Below are positions 23,332 to 33,811 of a stretch of 64,000 nucleotides of DNA, piece after piece (the first letter of the stretch is position 1; the number at the start of each line of letters is the position of its first letter). Location: assembly GCA_026686845.1 (NCBI GenBank), contig JAIVEN010000007.1, positions 39,181,001-39,245,000 of the forward strand, read 5' to 3'. This stretch comes from Adenanthera pavonina. Taxonomy: Eukaryota; Streptophyta; Magnoliopsida; Fabales; Fabaceae. The notes beneath the pieces were generated by a model. It had not been told where the DNA came from and did no database searches. It worked only from the letters and a program-made list of their open reading frames with translations. A program made the position numbers and the translations under genes.

Positions 23332-24300
23332 CACTACTAGAAAACAATAATTTAGCTATGAATTTCTTACTAATTTGGTTCCTATAAATTAAAAATAGCG
23401 AAGGATAAATTTTCTTACTAATTTGATTGTTATAAATTGCGTCGCTAAATTTAGTTAGGGATGAGATGATTTCCTCACTAAATTGGCAAGGGAATTAATG
23501 ATAAATCTAATCCCTCCCTAAATTTAGCAAGGGACCCATTCATCGCTAAACTACAAAAAATTTAATATTGACACATCATTAACATGTCACTACCGGGACC
23601 GCTTCATGTCACCTACCACTTATGCCACATCACCATAACCGTGACACATCGCTGCCATGTCACATAATTATTTCAAATATGCCTTTACCTATATTCGAAC
23701 TCATGACATTTTACTCTTAGTGCATTTATATTCACACTTTTACCAGTTGAACTAGAATGTATTTGCAACCTTTATATGAAATATGAAATATATATTATTT
23801 ATCTACACACTAATACACATATATATTTATAAATTAATATATTATTAAAAATACAAATATATTATATTTTCAATTACTAATATCAGAAAATACTTTATAT
23901 TTTAAATTTTGTAATAAATGAATTTTCAGTTTCATTTTTGCCAATAAGTTATAAAAATTAATTTAGCTATTTTTATTAATTGAAAATAATCATCTTATAG
24001 AAATAATTTTATAACTTAATTATTAAAAAATTAATTCATTAAAATTAAATTTTTAATAAAATAATTTTAATTTATTAAAATTAATTTTAAAAAATTTAGT
24101 AAGGGATAAATCTCTTGCTAAATTCCTTATTATTCATAATAATTTAGTAAGAAATAAAAAATACCTCACTAATTCATCACTAAATTTAATAATGGCTACG
24201 ATTTACAATTCCTCACTAATCTCTTGCTATTTAAGTTATTTAGCAAGGGATGAGTAATCCCTCACTAAATTTCCTCGTTAATTTTTTTTTTCTAATAGAG
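23332..24300. mobile_element. Non-autonomous CACTA element
   Basis: 969 bp. The left end CACTACTAGAAAAC and the reversed right end CTCTATTAGAAAAAA are the plant CACTA terminus with two substitutions. Both ends are flanked by TAC (23329-23331 and 24301-24303), the 3-bp target duplication expected of CACTA elements. Subterminal words of the type 'cctcactaaattt' and 'tttagtaagggat' recur many times near both ends, as transposase-binding repeats do. No transposase is encoded, so it would need an autonomous relative. A tRNA-like stretch lies at about 23690-23760 on the minus strand. Confidence 0.85.
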
Positions 24301-24731
24301 TACCCAGGTCTGATCCCAAACATATTACATAATCATAGGTCCAGTTTGGTTGGTCTCCTTTTGCTGGAAAGGAATGGAATCCTGTATGGAATTCCATCAT
24401 GTGATGGTCTGGTTGCAGCTTTTTTCATTGCTACGGAATGTTATCTCCCACAGATGAGGCCATCTTCATTCCTTCACATATTGGTGTCTTTCCCGACTCC
24501 CACACGATGGAATCACCCAGTCCCAAAAATACCCCCCACCCCACTCCATTGTGCTTCTCGTCGGTGAGCATCATCGTTGCCATTCTCACCGACGGACCAA
24601 CCTTGTGAGTTCGCTGCCTTCCATCTTTCAGATCTGGTTCTTAGTCAGCGGTGTCGTTCTCCCCCAGATCTGTCGCACAAGAACAACAAATCCGATGTAC
24701 CCAAATCTATCATCATCTTCAATCTGGGTTT

Positions 24732-24952
24732 TGAAGAGATTTGAAAAGAATAGATGATGCAGATAAGAAGGATAAGAAGGGAGAGAAGACAATGATTAAC
24801 TGAAAACTATTTGTATTTCATCAATACCTAGATATACACTTGAATTACAATATATATATATATATACTAATGACTTAATGTCACATGACAAACACGTGAG
24901 CACATGATTATCAGTAGATAACAACTAACTATCCTAACCATTCTCCCTTTCA
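24732..24952 (-). repeat. 3' LTR of the copia element
   Basis: 221 bp, repeated at 29375-29587. It has eight extra bases in an AT run near 24851-24865. Confidence 0.95.
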
Positions 24953-24964
24953 TTCCCCCTCAAA
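24953..24964 (-). other. Polypurine tract of the copia element
   Basis: On the minus strand TTTGAGGGGGAA abuts the 3' LTR. It is the expected primer site for plus-strand synthesis. Confidence 0.7.
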
Positions 24965-24997
24965 CTCAGTGGGGTGGAAACACCCTGAGGTTGTTTC

Positions 24998-27900
24998 TTA
25001 GTTGAGAAATCTTGTTCCAGAAACTGCCTTTGTAAGAGTATTAGCTATTTGTTCATAAGCTGGTATGTGTTGAATAGTTTCAATCTTAGCAGCCACCTTC
25101 TCACGTACAAAATGAAGATCAAGTTCAAAGTGTTTCGACCTGTCATGTAGAATAGGATTTGCTGTAAGTAATACATCACTTAAGTTATCATAGTATATCC
25201 TTGGCACTTTGACAGTTTTAACTCTTAGTTCATAGAGTAAATATTGAATCCAAGTTAATTCTGATAAAACAGCAGCAATGCTCCTGTATTCTGCTTCTGT
25301 GCTTGAACGGGAGACAACTTTTTGTTTTCTTGAAACCCATGACACAATGTTTCCACCCAAGTACACACAATAACCTGTAGTAGATTTTCTATCACCAATG
25401 TCTGAACCCCAATCAGCATCACAGAAAGCTAACAAATCAAGATTATATCAGCTCTTTTCATGAACAACCCATGATGTAGAGTTCCTTTAAGATATCTTAG
25501 AACTCTTTTTGCAGCTCTCCAATGTTCTTCTCTAGGACAATGCATGAACTGACAAAACTTATTTACACAAAATGAGATATCAAGTCTGGTTACAGTTACA
25601 TATTGCAAGGCTCTCACAATAAATCTATACAAAGAGGGGTCTTGGACAGGATCACTTCCAACTGCTGATAGCTAGCTAGAACTTATCATTGGAGTTGTCA
25701 TAGGTTTTGAATTCTTCAAACCAGCTCTACTTAAAATATCCAAAATATATTTGCTCTGTATTAAACACAATCCTCCATTACTGGTGTGTTTAACTTCAAT
25801 ACCTAAGAAATAATGCAGCTTCCCCAAGTCTTTCAGTGCAAACGCATCATTTAAAACTTCAGTTAGCTTTTGAATTTCAGTGCTTGAACTGCCTGTAATG
25901 AATATATCATCTACATAAACCAGCACCAAGAGAACAGATTCTGCATTGAACTTCATAAACAATGATTTATCACACCTACTAGACTGAAATCCAAGATGAT
26001 AAAGTGTGGCTGTAAGCTTTTCAAACCAAGCTCTTGGAGCTTGTTTTAAACTATACAAGGCTTTATTCAACTTGCACACCTTGATTTCTTCTTTATTAAC
26101 AAACCCCTCAGGTTGCTGCATAAAAACTTCCTCACTTAATTCTCCATTAAGAAAAGCGTTGTTAACATCAAGTTGACAAATGCTCCAATTCCTTGCAAGA
26201 GTGACAGTCAAAACAACTCTAATAGTCATAGGTTTTACCACAGGACTAAAAGTGTCTGCATAATCTAGACCTGGTCTTTGATGAAACCCTTTGGCTACCA
26301 ACCTAGCTTTATACCTTTGTACACTTCTATCAGGATTTATTTTGATTCTAAACACCCACTTGCACCCTATTGCTTCTCTTCCAGGTGGAAGATCTACTAA
26401 ACTCCACGTATTGTTCTTCATCAATGCCTCATATTCCTCTATCATTGCTTTTCTCCAATGGGGATATTGTAGTGCTCCTGTAACTTTGACAGGTTCTTGT
26501 TCTAATTCACCTTCTTGTTATACTATATAAGCTTTTGGTTTGTATATACCTACCTTGGACCTTTTAGTCATAGGATGTATGTTTTGAGCTTGAATAGAAT
26601 CTGATTGGAACTGAGGTATGTCAAATTGAAGTGTTTCAGATGAAACTTGACTTTGGCTCAGTGCAGTAGATCTGTCAACTGTATTGCCTAACTTATCACC
26701 AGTATTAGGATTTGTTACGCCAGAATTTGATGTACTTGTTACTGGTACAAATGCATCTTGAAAGCCAGACATAGAAGTTTGCTGTAATACAGGAATACAA
26801 GGTTGAGAAACAACATTTTGTTGTTGTTCAATATAACAACTGTCATTTGAATTGCTTGCTTGAAAACCAGTCTTAAAAGGAAATGTGAGTTCATCAAATT
26901 CAACATGTCTCGTTACATATATCTTACTTGAATCATCTAAACAGAGATACCCTTTATGTTGTTGACTATACCCTATGAACACACATCTTTGAGATCTATA
27001 CTCTAATTTATTAGCATTATAATGTCTAAGGTATGGAAAACATGTGCAACTAAAAGTTTTTAAATACATATAATCAGGTTTCTTACCAAACAGCACCTCA
27101 TACGGAGATTTAAATTTTAATGATGAACTAGGCAACCTATTAATAATATAACTAGCACAAACAAAAGCCTCAGGCCAATAGCATTGAGGTACAGAAGCTT
27201 CAGCCATCATAGACAAGCCCATTTCAACAAGATATCTATGCTTCCTTTCAGCAGTCCCATTTTGTTGAGTGTAAGGACAACTCACACAATGAACGACACC
27301 ATATGCATCAAGAGTATTTTTGAGTGCCATATACTCACCGCCTCCATCTGTTTGCAAAGCTTTTAGTTTATGTCCAAGTTGGAGTTCAACATATGATTTG
27401 AACTTTAAGAAAATAGATAAAACTTCTGAATTTTGTTTTAGAACATATAACCATGTGAATCTAGAAAAGGCATCCACAAAAATCACATAATATTTATAAC
27501 CATCATTAGATGTAATAGGAGAAGGCCCCCATACATCTGAAAAAACAAGTTCAAGAGGTTTTGTATATGTAGTTTCCGAATCTGAAAAAAGGTAATCTAT
27601 GAGATTTAGCTACTGCACAAGATTGGCATACAGACTTGTAGTCCCTTGATGAAACAGAAATATTACTAGAATCAAGAGCTATCTTTACAAGTTTATTGGA
27701 GGCATGACCAAGCCTATTATGCCACACATGAAAAGGTATTATATTGGACTTTAATGCACTTAGAACTATAGATTTTGCAGGAAACTAAACATTAGAATGC
27801 ATAGAAGACTGACTCGTAGAAGCAGGAGACAATAGACTAGGAGACAAACTATTGAGACAAGACTTAATTGTAGACAAAACAATGGGATTAACAGTTTTTG

Positions 27901-29350
27901 TTGTTTGAACATCATCGTCAAACTTGTATACCCCATTCTCAACCTTTTCTTTGAGTAGAATCTGGTGAGTACCCTGAGAGGCAACCAAACAACCATTAAC
28001 ATCAAAAAGAAAATAAACATCATTATCTTTTGAGCATTGCCAAACACTCATTAGATTCTTAGAAATATCAGGTACGAGTAATATATCTTTAAGAGAAAGA
28101 AAAGGGGGTATAACAAAATTATCAACACTAGCTATGGGCAAGCCAGATCCATCACCAACAATAACTCTTTCTTGACCTCGATATGGAGACCTCTGAGCAA
28201 GATTAGACCCATCAGGTGTGAGATGATTAGATGCACAAGAATCAGGATACCATGCTGGATCATACAATGTTTCAGGTGCAGAGAACATTGCTGATGGATT
28301 GACTCGATGAGAAGATGAAGCAGTGAGGGAGGAGGACTGATTAAACTGATTAGGAGGACCTGTTATATGTTCATTAAACCTGTCATAACAACTCCAAGCA
28401 CCATGACCAATTCTGCCACATAGTTGATATTGAATAGTAGAGTTATTCCTGCTAATCCATCCTTGTCTATCTCCACGTTGACCACGGCTCCAATTAATAC
28501 CACGACCCCTTTGTGAAGAAAAACCACCTCGGAGGATTTGTGAATACCCAAATTGTCTGCCTCCTCTGAAAGCTCGACCATGACCCCTTTGAGACCAAGA
28601 TTGCTGGACAATGTTTGCTTGAAGATTAGAAGTAAGAAGTGATGAGCTATCTGATGGAGGCTTGGTATGTTTCTCCAATCGTTCCTCCTGGGCAAGCAGC
28701 AGTGCTTCAATTTGATTAACAGAGTAGGGTTCAATTCGAGACATTACATAGGTGATAAACCCATCATATTCTTCAGGAAGGCCATCAAAGATAGCATCAA
28801 GATGATCCGATTCACTCAAGGGAGAACCAACAGCTGCTAAAGAATCAACGATCTTCTTAACATTCAGAAGATATTGACTAATCTTGAGGGATCCTTTCTT
28901 GATTTGTCGGAGATGGGTCTTTAATTGTTTAATTTTGGCTTTAGTATGGGAAGCAAAGAACGTTTCCACATGCGACCATACCTCATGTGTATACTTGCAA
29001 CCAACCATGCGAGTAGCAAACGTATCGGACATTGATGCCAGCAACCAGGACATCAAGAGTGAGTCTTGTTGCTTCCACTTGCGGAAAGATTCATTGACAC
29101 GTCCAAAGGCTTCATCTTCAAGACTTGAAAATTCCTTCGGCACACCAGAACTATCAAGATAGTGATCAAGATTGTGACCGGAAATGGTGGCTAACACTCA
29201 ATATTGCCATGTCAAGTAGTTTGACTCGTCCAATTTTATAGAGATTGAATGAGACAAATAGTGGGGAAACAAAGAAAGGGTATTCAACTGCATTGTAGAA
29301 GTTTCTTGTGAAATTTCACTGAAAGAAGACACGGGGGTTTTGTCAGCCAT
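24998..29350 (-). pseudogene. Copia gag-pol polyprotein, disrupted
   Basis: The start is the ATG at 29350-29348, 12 bases inside the primer site. Domains in order: gag (29350 to about 28500); zinc knuckle YQLCGRIGHGAWSC, whose first Cys is Tyr; protease WYPDSCASNH, where the active-site DSG is DSC; integrase with its three acidic residues in SDVWGP, LQTDGGGEY and NGTAERK; reverse transcriptase with LVYVDDIFI; RNase H ending near HFELDLHFV. Lesions seen: in-frame stops at 29198-29200, 27785-27787, 26518-26520 and 25672-25674, one extra T near 27586, and a frameshift near 25435. The protein would have copied and integrated the element; this copy is inactive. Confidence 0.92.
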
Positions 29351-29361
29351 GGATCAGTTGC

Positions 29362-29373
29362 AGCTGTGATACC
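29362..29373 (-). other. Primer binding site of the copia element
   Basis: On the minus strand TGGTATCACAGC starts one base inside the 5' LTR. It differs by one base from the usual initiator tRNA-Met site. Confidence 0.75.
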
Positions 29374-29374
29374 A

Positions 29375-29587
29375 TGAAGAGATTTGAAAAGAATAGATGA
29401 TGCAAATAAGAAGGATAAGAAGGGAGAGAAGACAATGATTAACTGATAACTATTTGTCTTTCATCAATACCTAAATATACACTTGAATTACAATATATAT
29501 ACTAATGACTTAATGTCACATGACAAACGCGTGAGTACATGATTATCAGTAGATAATAACTAACTATCCTAACCATTCTCCCTTTCA
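29375..29587 (-). repeat. 5' LTR of the copia element
   Basis: 213-bp partner of 24732-24952. It is followed on the right by the GGTTT duplication. Confidence 0.95.
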
Positions 29588-29730
29588 GGTTTGGTTCAGA
29601 CATCGCTACACTTGTCTCCTTCCTAGATTTGTTACCCAGATCTGTTACCTTGGTTTGTTTTCTTTTTTCTTTTTTTTGTTGTTGTTTGGCTAGATGTTGC
29701 TAATTTGTTATACTGTTGAGAGGAGAGGGA

Positions 29731-29862
29731 GAAAGGAGGACGGAGGAAAAAATGCCAGTGGAGGTGGTGTGGATGACAGAATGATGGTAGTGGGGAGAAA
29801 GGAGGACGGAGGAAAAAATGCCAGTGGAGGTGGTGTGGATGACAGAATGATGGTAGTGGGGA
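29731..29862. repeat. Tandem repeat, 2 x 66 bp
   Basis: The unit starting GAAAGGAGGACGGAGGAAAA at 29731 recurs at 29797 almost unchanged. The period is a multiple of three, so the reading frame across it shows a repeated 22-residue pattern, but I see no reason to call that frame a gene. It lies in the right part of the PIF-like element. Confidence 0.9.
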
Positions 29863-30085
29863 GACTGGAATTGAAAGGAGGTGGAAGAAGGAAGGAATTG
29901 GTGGAAGGGAATTCTTGTCCTTTTACTTTTATTTTTATTTTGTTAAATATAAAAAATAATATTCTTTGCAACTATCTGGTACCATACCAAACTTATTTAT
30001 GGTGATCATTATCCCATTCTAATTGATTATATTCCATCCCGTTCCATTGTATTATTATCCTTTCTACAATCCAAACAGGACCATA

Positions 30086-30495
30086 ATATGCACAGAAGCC
30101 GAGCCGTTCACTCATACCCTATCCCTCATTTCAAATAATCCTTCCCCTCTATTACTATTTCTTAGTGGTTATAAATATATACTTTCTCCTATTCACATTA
30201 TATTTTAAAAAAAAAATTTTAATCTAAAATCAATGAAAAAGATACTAATATTTCTCATTTTATTCTTTTTAAATATTATATTTTATTATTACTGTAGAGT
30301 TATAAATAAAAAGTAAGAAATAATTAAATAAATGAATAAAATGAGAAGAAAAATATGTAACATATTATATTTTTTAATAAAAAATTTATTATACAAAATA
30401 TCTTATAATATATATATATATACACACATATAACAGCCCTCGTCGGTTCCTGCAAGAAGGATCAACACATGCTTCATTGTTCAGAGCATCATTAT
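30086..30495. other. Intergenic, no gene seen
   Basis: AT-rich, with an (AT)n run near 30408-30421. No gene recognised. Confidence 0.55.
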
Positions 30496-31203
30496 GGCTA
30501 TGTTTGGTTCAAAGGAGGGAGGGGATTTTAATGGAGGGAAAGGAAGGGAAGGGAAGGGAAGGGAAAAGAAGGGATTTTAATTTTACCTCGTTTGGAGGGA
30601 AAATAAGGAATTTTAATGTTACCTTGTTTGGGTTAGGAGGGGAAGGGAGGAAAAATAATTATAATTTGATTATTATACCCTTAGTTTATTTAAATTAATA
30701 TTTTCTTTCTATATTAAAAAAAGAGTTTTTTTGGTTTGAATATTAGACAAAGTTCTTAATCAGAAGGAACTACTCTTTTTTTTTCTCAACCTCAACCATG
30801 ATTGTATGTATCTTCTTTTTTTCCTTAACTTTAACCATGATTGTATATGTTAATATACGAATGTATTTGTATGTGTTTGTGACTTTATGCATGTATGTTA
30901 CTAAGATATTTCATATTTTAAGAGTGAGACTAAGGAGAGACACAACAAGATTGGTCAGTATATTGTGTGGTTGAGTTATGAAAAAGTAAAGAGTATTTTG
31001 GTCATATTGGACATAATACCACATTTTCCCCCTAAATTACCCCAATTTGGGGGGGGGGGGAATATACAAGGGAAGGGGATGGAAAATTTTAATAACATTT
31101 TCCCTCCCCTCCTCCAATTATTTGATTGCCAAACAAGGGGAGGGGAGCAAAATCCCTCCCTTTCCTTTCCCTTCCCCCCATTTCTCTCCAACCAAATATA
31201 GCC
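30496..31203. mobile_element. PIF/Harbinger-like MITE with G-rich ends
   Basis: 708 bp. The left end GGCTATGTTTGGTTCAAAGG and the reversed right end GGCTATATTTGGTTGGAGAG form the inverted pair. TAT flanks both sides (30493-30495 and 31204-31206). Just inside the left end are GGGAA repeats (30545-30564). Inside the right end are matching pyrimidine tracts, and a run of about 12 G lies near 31049-31060. No transposase is encoded. Confidence 0.75.
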
Positions 31204-31410
31204 TATGGGCAAATAAACGATGCGATAATTACTAGGAACTACAGATTTCAAATAACTAAAGGGTAAATTAAAATATTTAAATTATATATTTTTTATATAA
31301 ATTTCAATTAATAAAGAGTATCTAAAATCTTTTGAGATTAGTCTATTAGGAGTTAATTAAATAGACTAAAGTGTATATTTTGAAAATTAGAAGAAAAGTC
31401 TATTTGTATA

Positions 31411-31664
31411 CTGCTTCCTCTATTCCAAAATATAAGAGACAGATAACTAAATTATCAAAATTAAGAAAACAATTAAACATCTTAAATATATTACAAAGAA
31501 GCTTTTTTTTTTCCTCAAATGCCTTTATTTAATGTCTTCATTTAACTCTTCTTTAACTCATACCTCGTAATAATAGATTCACTTTAATTATGGGTAAAAT
31601 TAGAAAAAATTAATTTATCAAATAAAAGTCATTTATCTCTTATATTTTGAAATAGAGGGGGCAG
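31411..31664. mobile_element. Stowaway-like MITE, well-preserved ends
   Basis: 254 bp flanked by TA (31409-31410 and 31665-31666). The left end CTGCTTCCTCTATTCCAAAA and the reversed right end CTGCCCCCTCTATTTCAAAA match at 17 of 20 positions and stay similar through 'tataagaga'. Non-coding. Confidence 0.85.
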
Positions 31665-31666
31665 TA

Positions 31667-31842
31667 CACAAATAGAAGCTAGAATAGCTCTAATCTTAAA
31701 GACTTTATAAAATCAACTCTCTTCCTTTAATTAGTAGCTCTAATCTTAAAAACTTCATAAAATCAATGCCAATCTGGAATTGCTGCTACTTGTTTCAATT
31801 ATATATATATATAGTGGCGGAACTACGACCTGACTCAATGGG
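31667..31842. other. Left flank of the CACTA insertion
   Basis: It ends in 'gtggcggaactacgacctga' followed by the GGG target. With the right flank 'ggggcaatctaatt' this resembles a common plant repeat ('agtggcggaact...ggggcaa'), so the CACTA element may sit inside an older repeat. This is tentative. Confidence 0.35.
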
Positions 31843-32175
31843 CACTACGCCAGAAAAGGGTTTTGTAGGCGGTTATTTTTAGCTATTATTGGCGGTTATG
31901 AACCACTTACTATACGAGTGCCAACGTAAAGTGGACACTTTTGTGGGCGGTTAAAACCGCCAACAAAGGTTGGATTTCGTAGGCGGTTATATAGATAACC
32001 GCCTACGAAAGTCCACCTTTGTATGCGGTTATATAAGTGACCGCATACAAAAGTGGATTTTTGTTATAGGCGGTTAACTTAACAACCGCCTACAAAATTC
32101 ATTTTGTCGGTTATAACAAATAACCGCCTACAAAAGTGCCCTTTGTAGGCGGTTATCCAGATAACCGCCTACTAA
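31843..32175. repeat. Left CACTA terminus and subterminal repeats
   Basis: After the terminus, TAGGCGGTTAT and its complement ATAACCGCCTA recur as head-to-head pairs, for example around 31980-32006, 32066-32092, 32106-32132 and 32145-32172. Each pair could fold into a short hairpin. Some copies carry single changes (gcggttat, tcggttat). In En/Spm such subterminal motifs bind TNPA; that role is inferred here. Confidence 0.85.
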
Positions 32176-33811
32176 ATTTATATATTTTTTAAAAAAAAAT
32201 TTTGAAAGTAGTGCAGTCTCGTATCAAAATATATGCAACCTGTTAAATCCATTAACAAAAAATAAAATGTATTACATTAAAAAGTACTTACAAATTAATA
32301 TCAATTTACATATCATACATAAACAATACATTGACACTACAAAACGATAAAATAAGAAAAAACAACATCTAAACAATGCTTCAAACACCATAAATAAAAT
32401 GTCATATTGCAATACATGAAAATTATCTGGATAGAAGGTTAGGCTGTCGAGCTTCATACAATCCCAAATCTGCTATCCTAGAGCCTCCACCAAAGTCATC
32501 CTTCCAAATTTACTCTTAGACGAGCTCCAATCAACTCCCATGAAGAAATTTAAGCTCTTAATAATGGCCCTTCCCTCTAACTAACCAAATACCTACAACA
32601 CAAAAACGATTCACATTTATGTTTTAACCAATGTAATGGCATGGGAATAAATATATATAGTTAAGAAAGAATAAGATGTTGAACCAAGATATGCAAATTA
32701 CCAATTATTTTCTCAATTGAGAATTTTCATTTCAATGAAAATATCAATTAGTACATTGCACTTATTTTCTCATAGGAACCTTGCTATATGTTGCTAGCAT
32801 AATACTAATAACACTGCACTAATGTGGAAACAGAAAATAGACTCCTTAGACAGGAGGTTACATCAAATATAATCACAACAATATCTCACACTAGTGCCAA
32901 TAAGACTCACTCAAAAGTTAACAAACAAACTTCATAGTAATACACCCACTGTGACACAAGAATGACTCACCAAAATTTATTGGTAACAACACTCTGATTG
33001 AGATGAGTTTGATACTAAAGTTCTATGTATTGATCAAAGAAGAGAGAGAGAGAAAGAGAGATACCAAGAACAAAAACTGCAACTCTCATTCCGCCATGCT
33101 TCTGAGGGTTTAAAGGTATGCCTCTCCAACAACAGTGATATATCTTCATTTCTTTCGGATACTCCTTTCTTCCCTCCATTCTCTCTCTCTTTCTCTCAAT
33201 ATAATCCTGGGCCTCTTATTAAGAAGAAAGAGACAGATCACACAAGTGAGACTTTGGCTATAAAGAAGGTTTCTTGTCTTACTCTAACGCTTAATTGTCA
33301 GGGAAAGATGATGTTTGTTTTTGAATTTATAGTGCCAACCCAAGCACTAATCTCCCCTTAGACTCTAACAGAGAAAATAATAATAATAATAATAATAACA
33401 ACAACAACAGAAGGAAAGAAAGAAAGAACGGGCCATGTGAATATAGTCCATCACCAATAGTTATCCACTTCTGTGTGGAGAAACCTAGCAGCTCCATGAA
33501 CAATGATACAACAACAACCCATACAGCAGTACATACATAGCTTTCCCAGCAAAATCAAAGCCCATCCATCATTTGAAGTACAATTTGTTCTTAAATTATA
33601 CTTTATATTACACTTTAGCAATGCTCTTAAGAGCCCCAAATGGAAATTAAGAACATTGGGAGTTGGGACTTCCTCACCAAATGATCCAAAACAGAAAAAG
33701 TATGATATAATCTTATAACATATTATAAAACTATATACTTTAAAAGTTTAAAAAGAAATCATAAAATACCAGATTTTTCTCAACGGACTCTAGCAACAAC
33801 AAACTAATCAA

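Larger units (their letters stand above)
24732..29587 (-). mobile_element. Ty1/copia LTR retrotransposon (degenerate)
   Basis: 4,856 bp read on the minus strand, with short LTRs at 29375-29587 (5') and 24732-24952 (3'). Perfect GGTTT duplications lie at 24727-24731 and 29588-29592. Gag, protease, integrase, reverse transcriptase and RNase H occur in the copia order. Size and short LTRs suggest the Ale/Retrofit lineage (inference). The LTRs differ at seven substitutions over about 213 aligned bases plus an 8-bp AT-repeat difference, so the insertion is not very recent. The polyprotein carries several stops and frameshifts, so this copy cannot move itself. Confidence 0.95.
24339..30082. mobile_element. 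PIF/Harbinger-like non-autonomous element split by a copia insertion
   Basis: The left end GGTCCAGTTTGGTTGGTC and the reversed right end GGTCCTGTTTGGATTGTAG form an inverted pair of the 'GGxCCTGTTTGG' kind. ATA lies directly outside both ends (24336-24338 and 30083-30085), a 3-bp duplication. Without the copia element and its target duplication the unit is about 0.9 kb. It has no transposase. The right half carries two copies of a 66-bp repeat. PIF-like is my best assignment; an hAT-type origin is less likely because hAT duplications are 8 bp. Confidence 0.65.
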
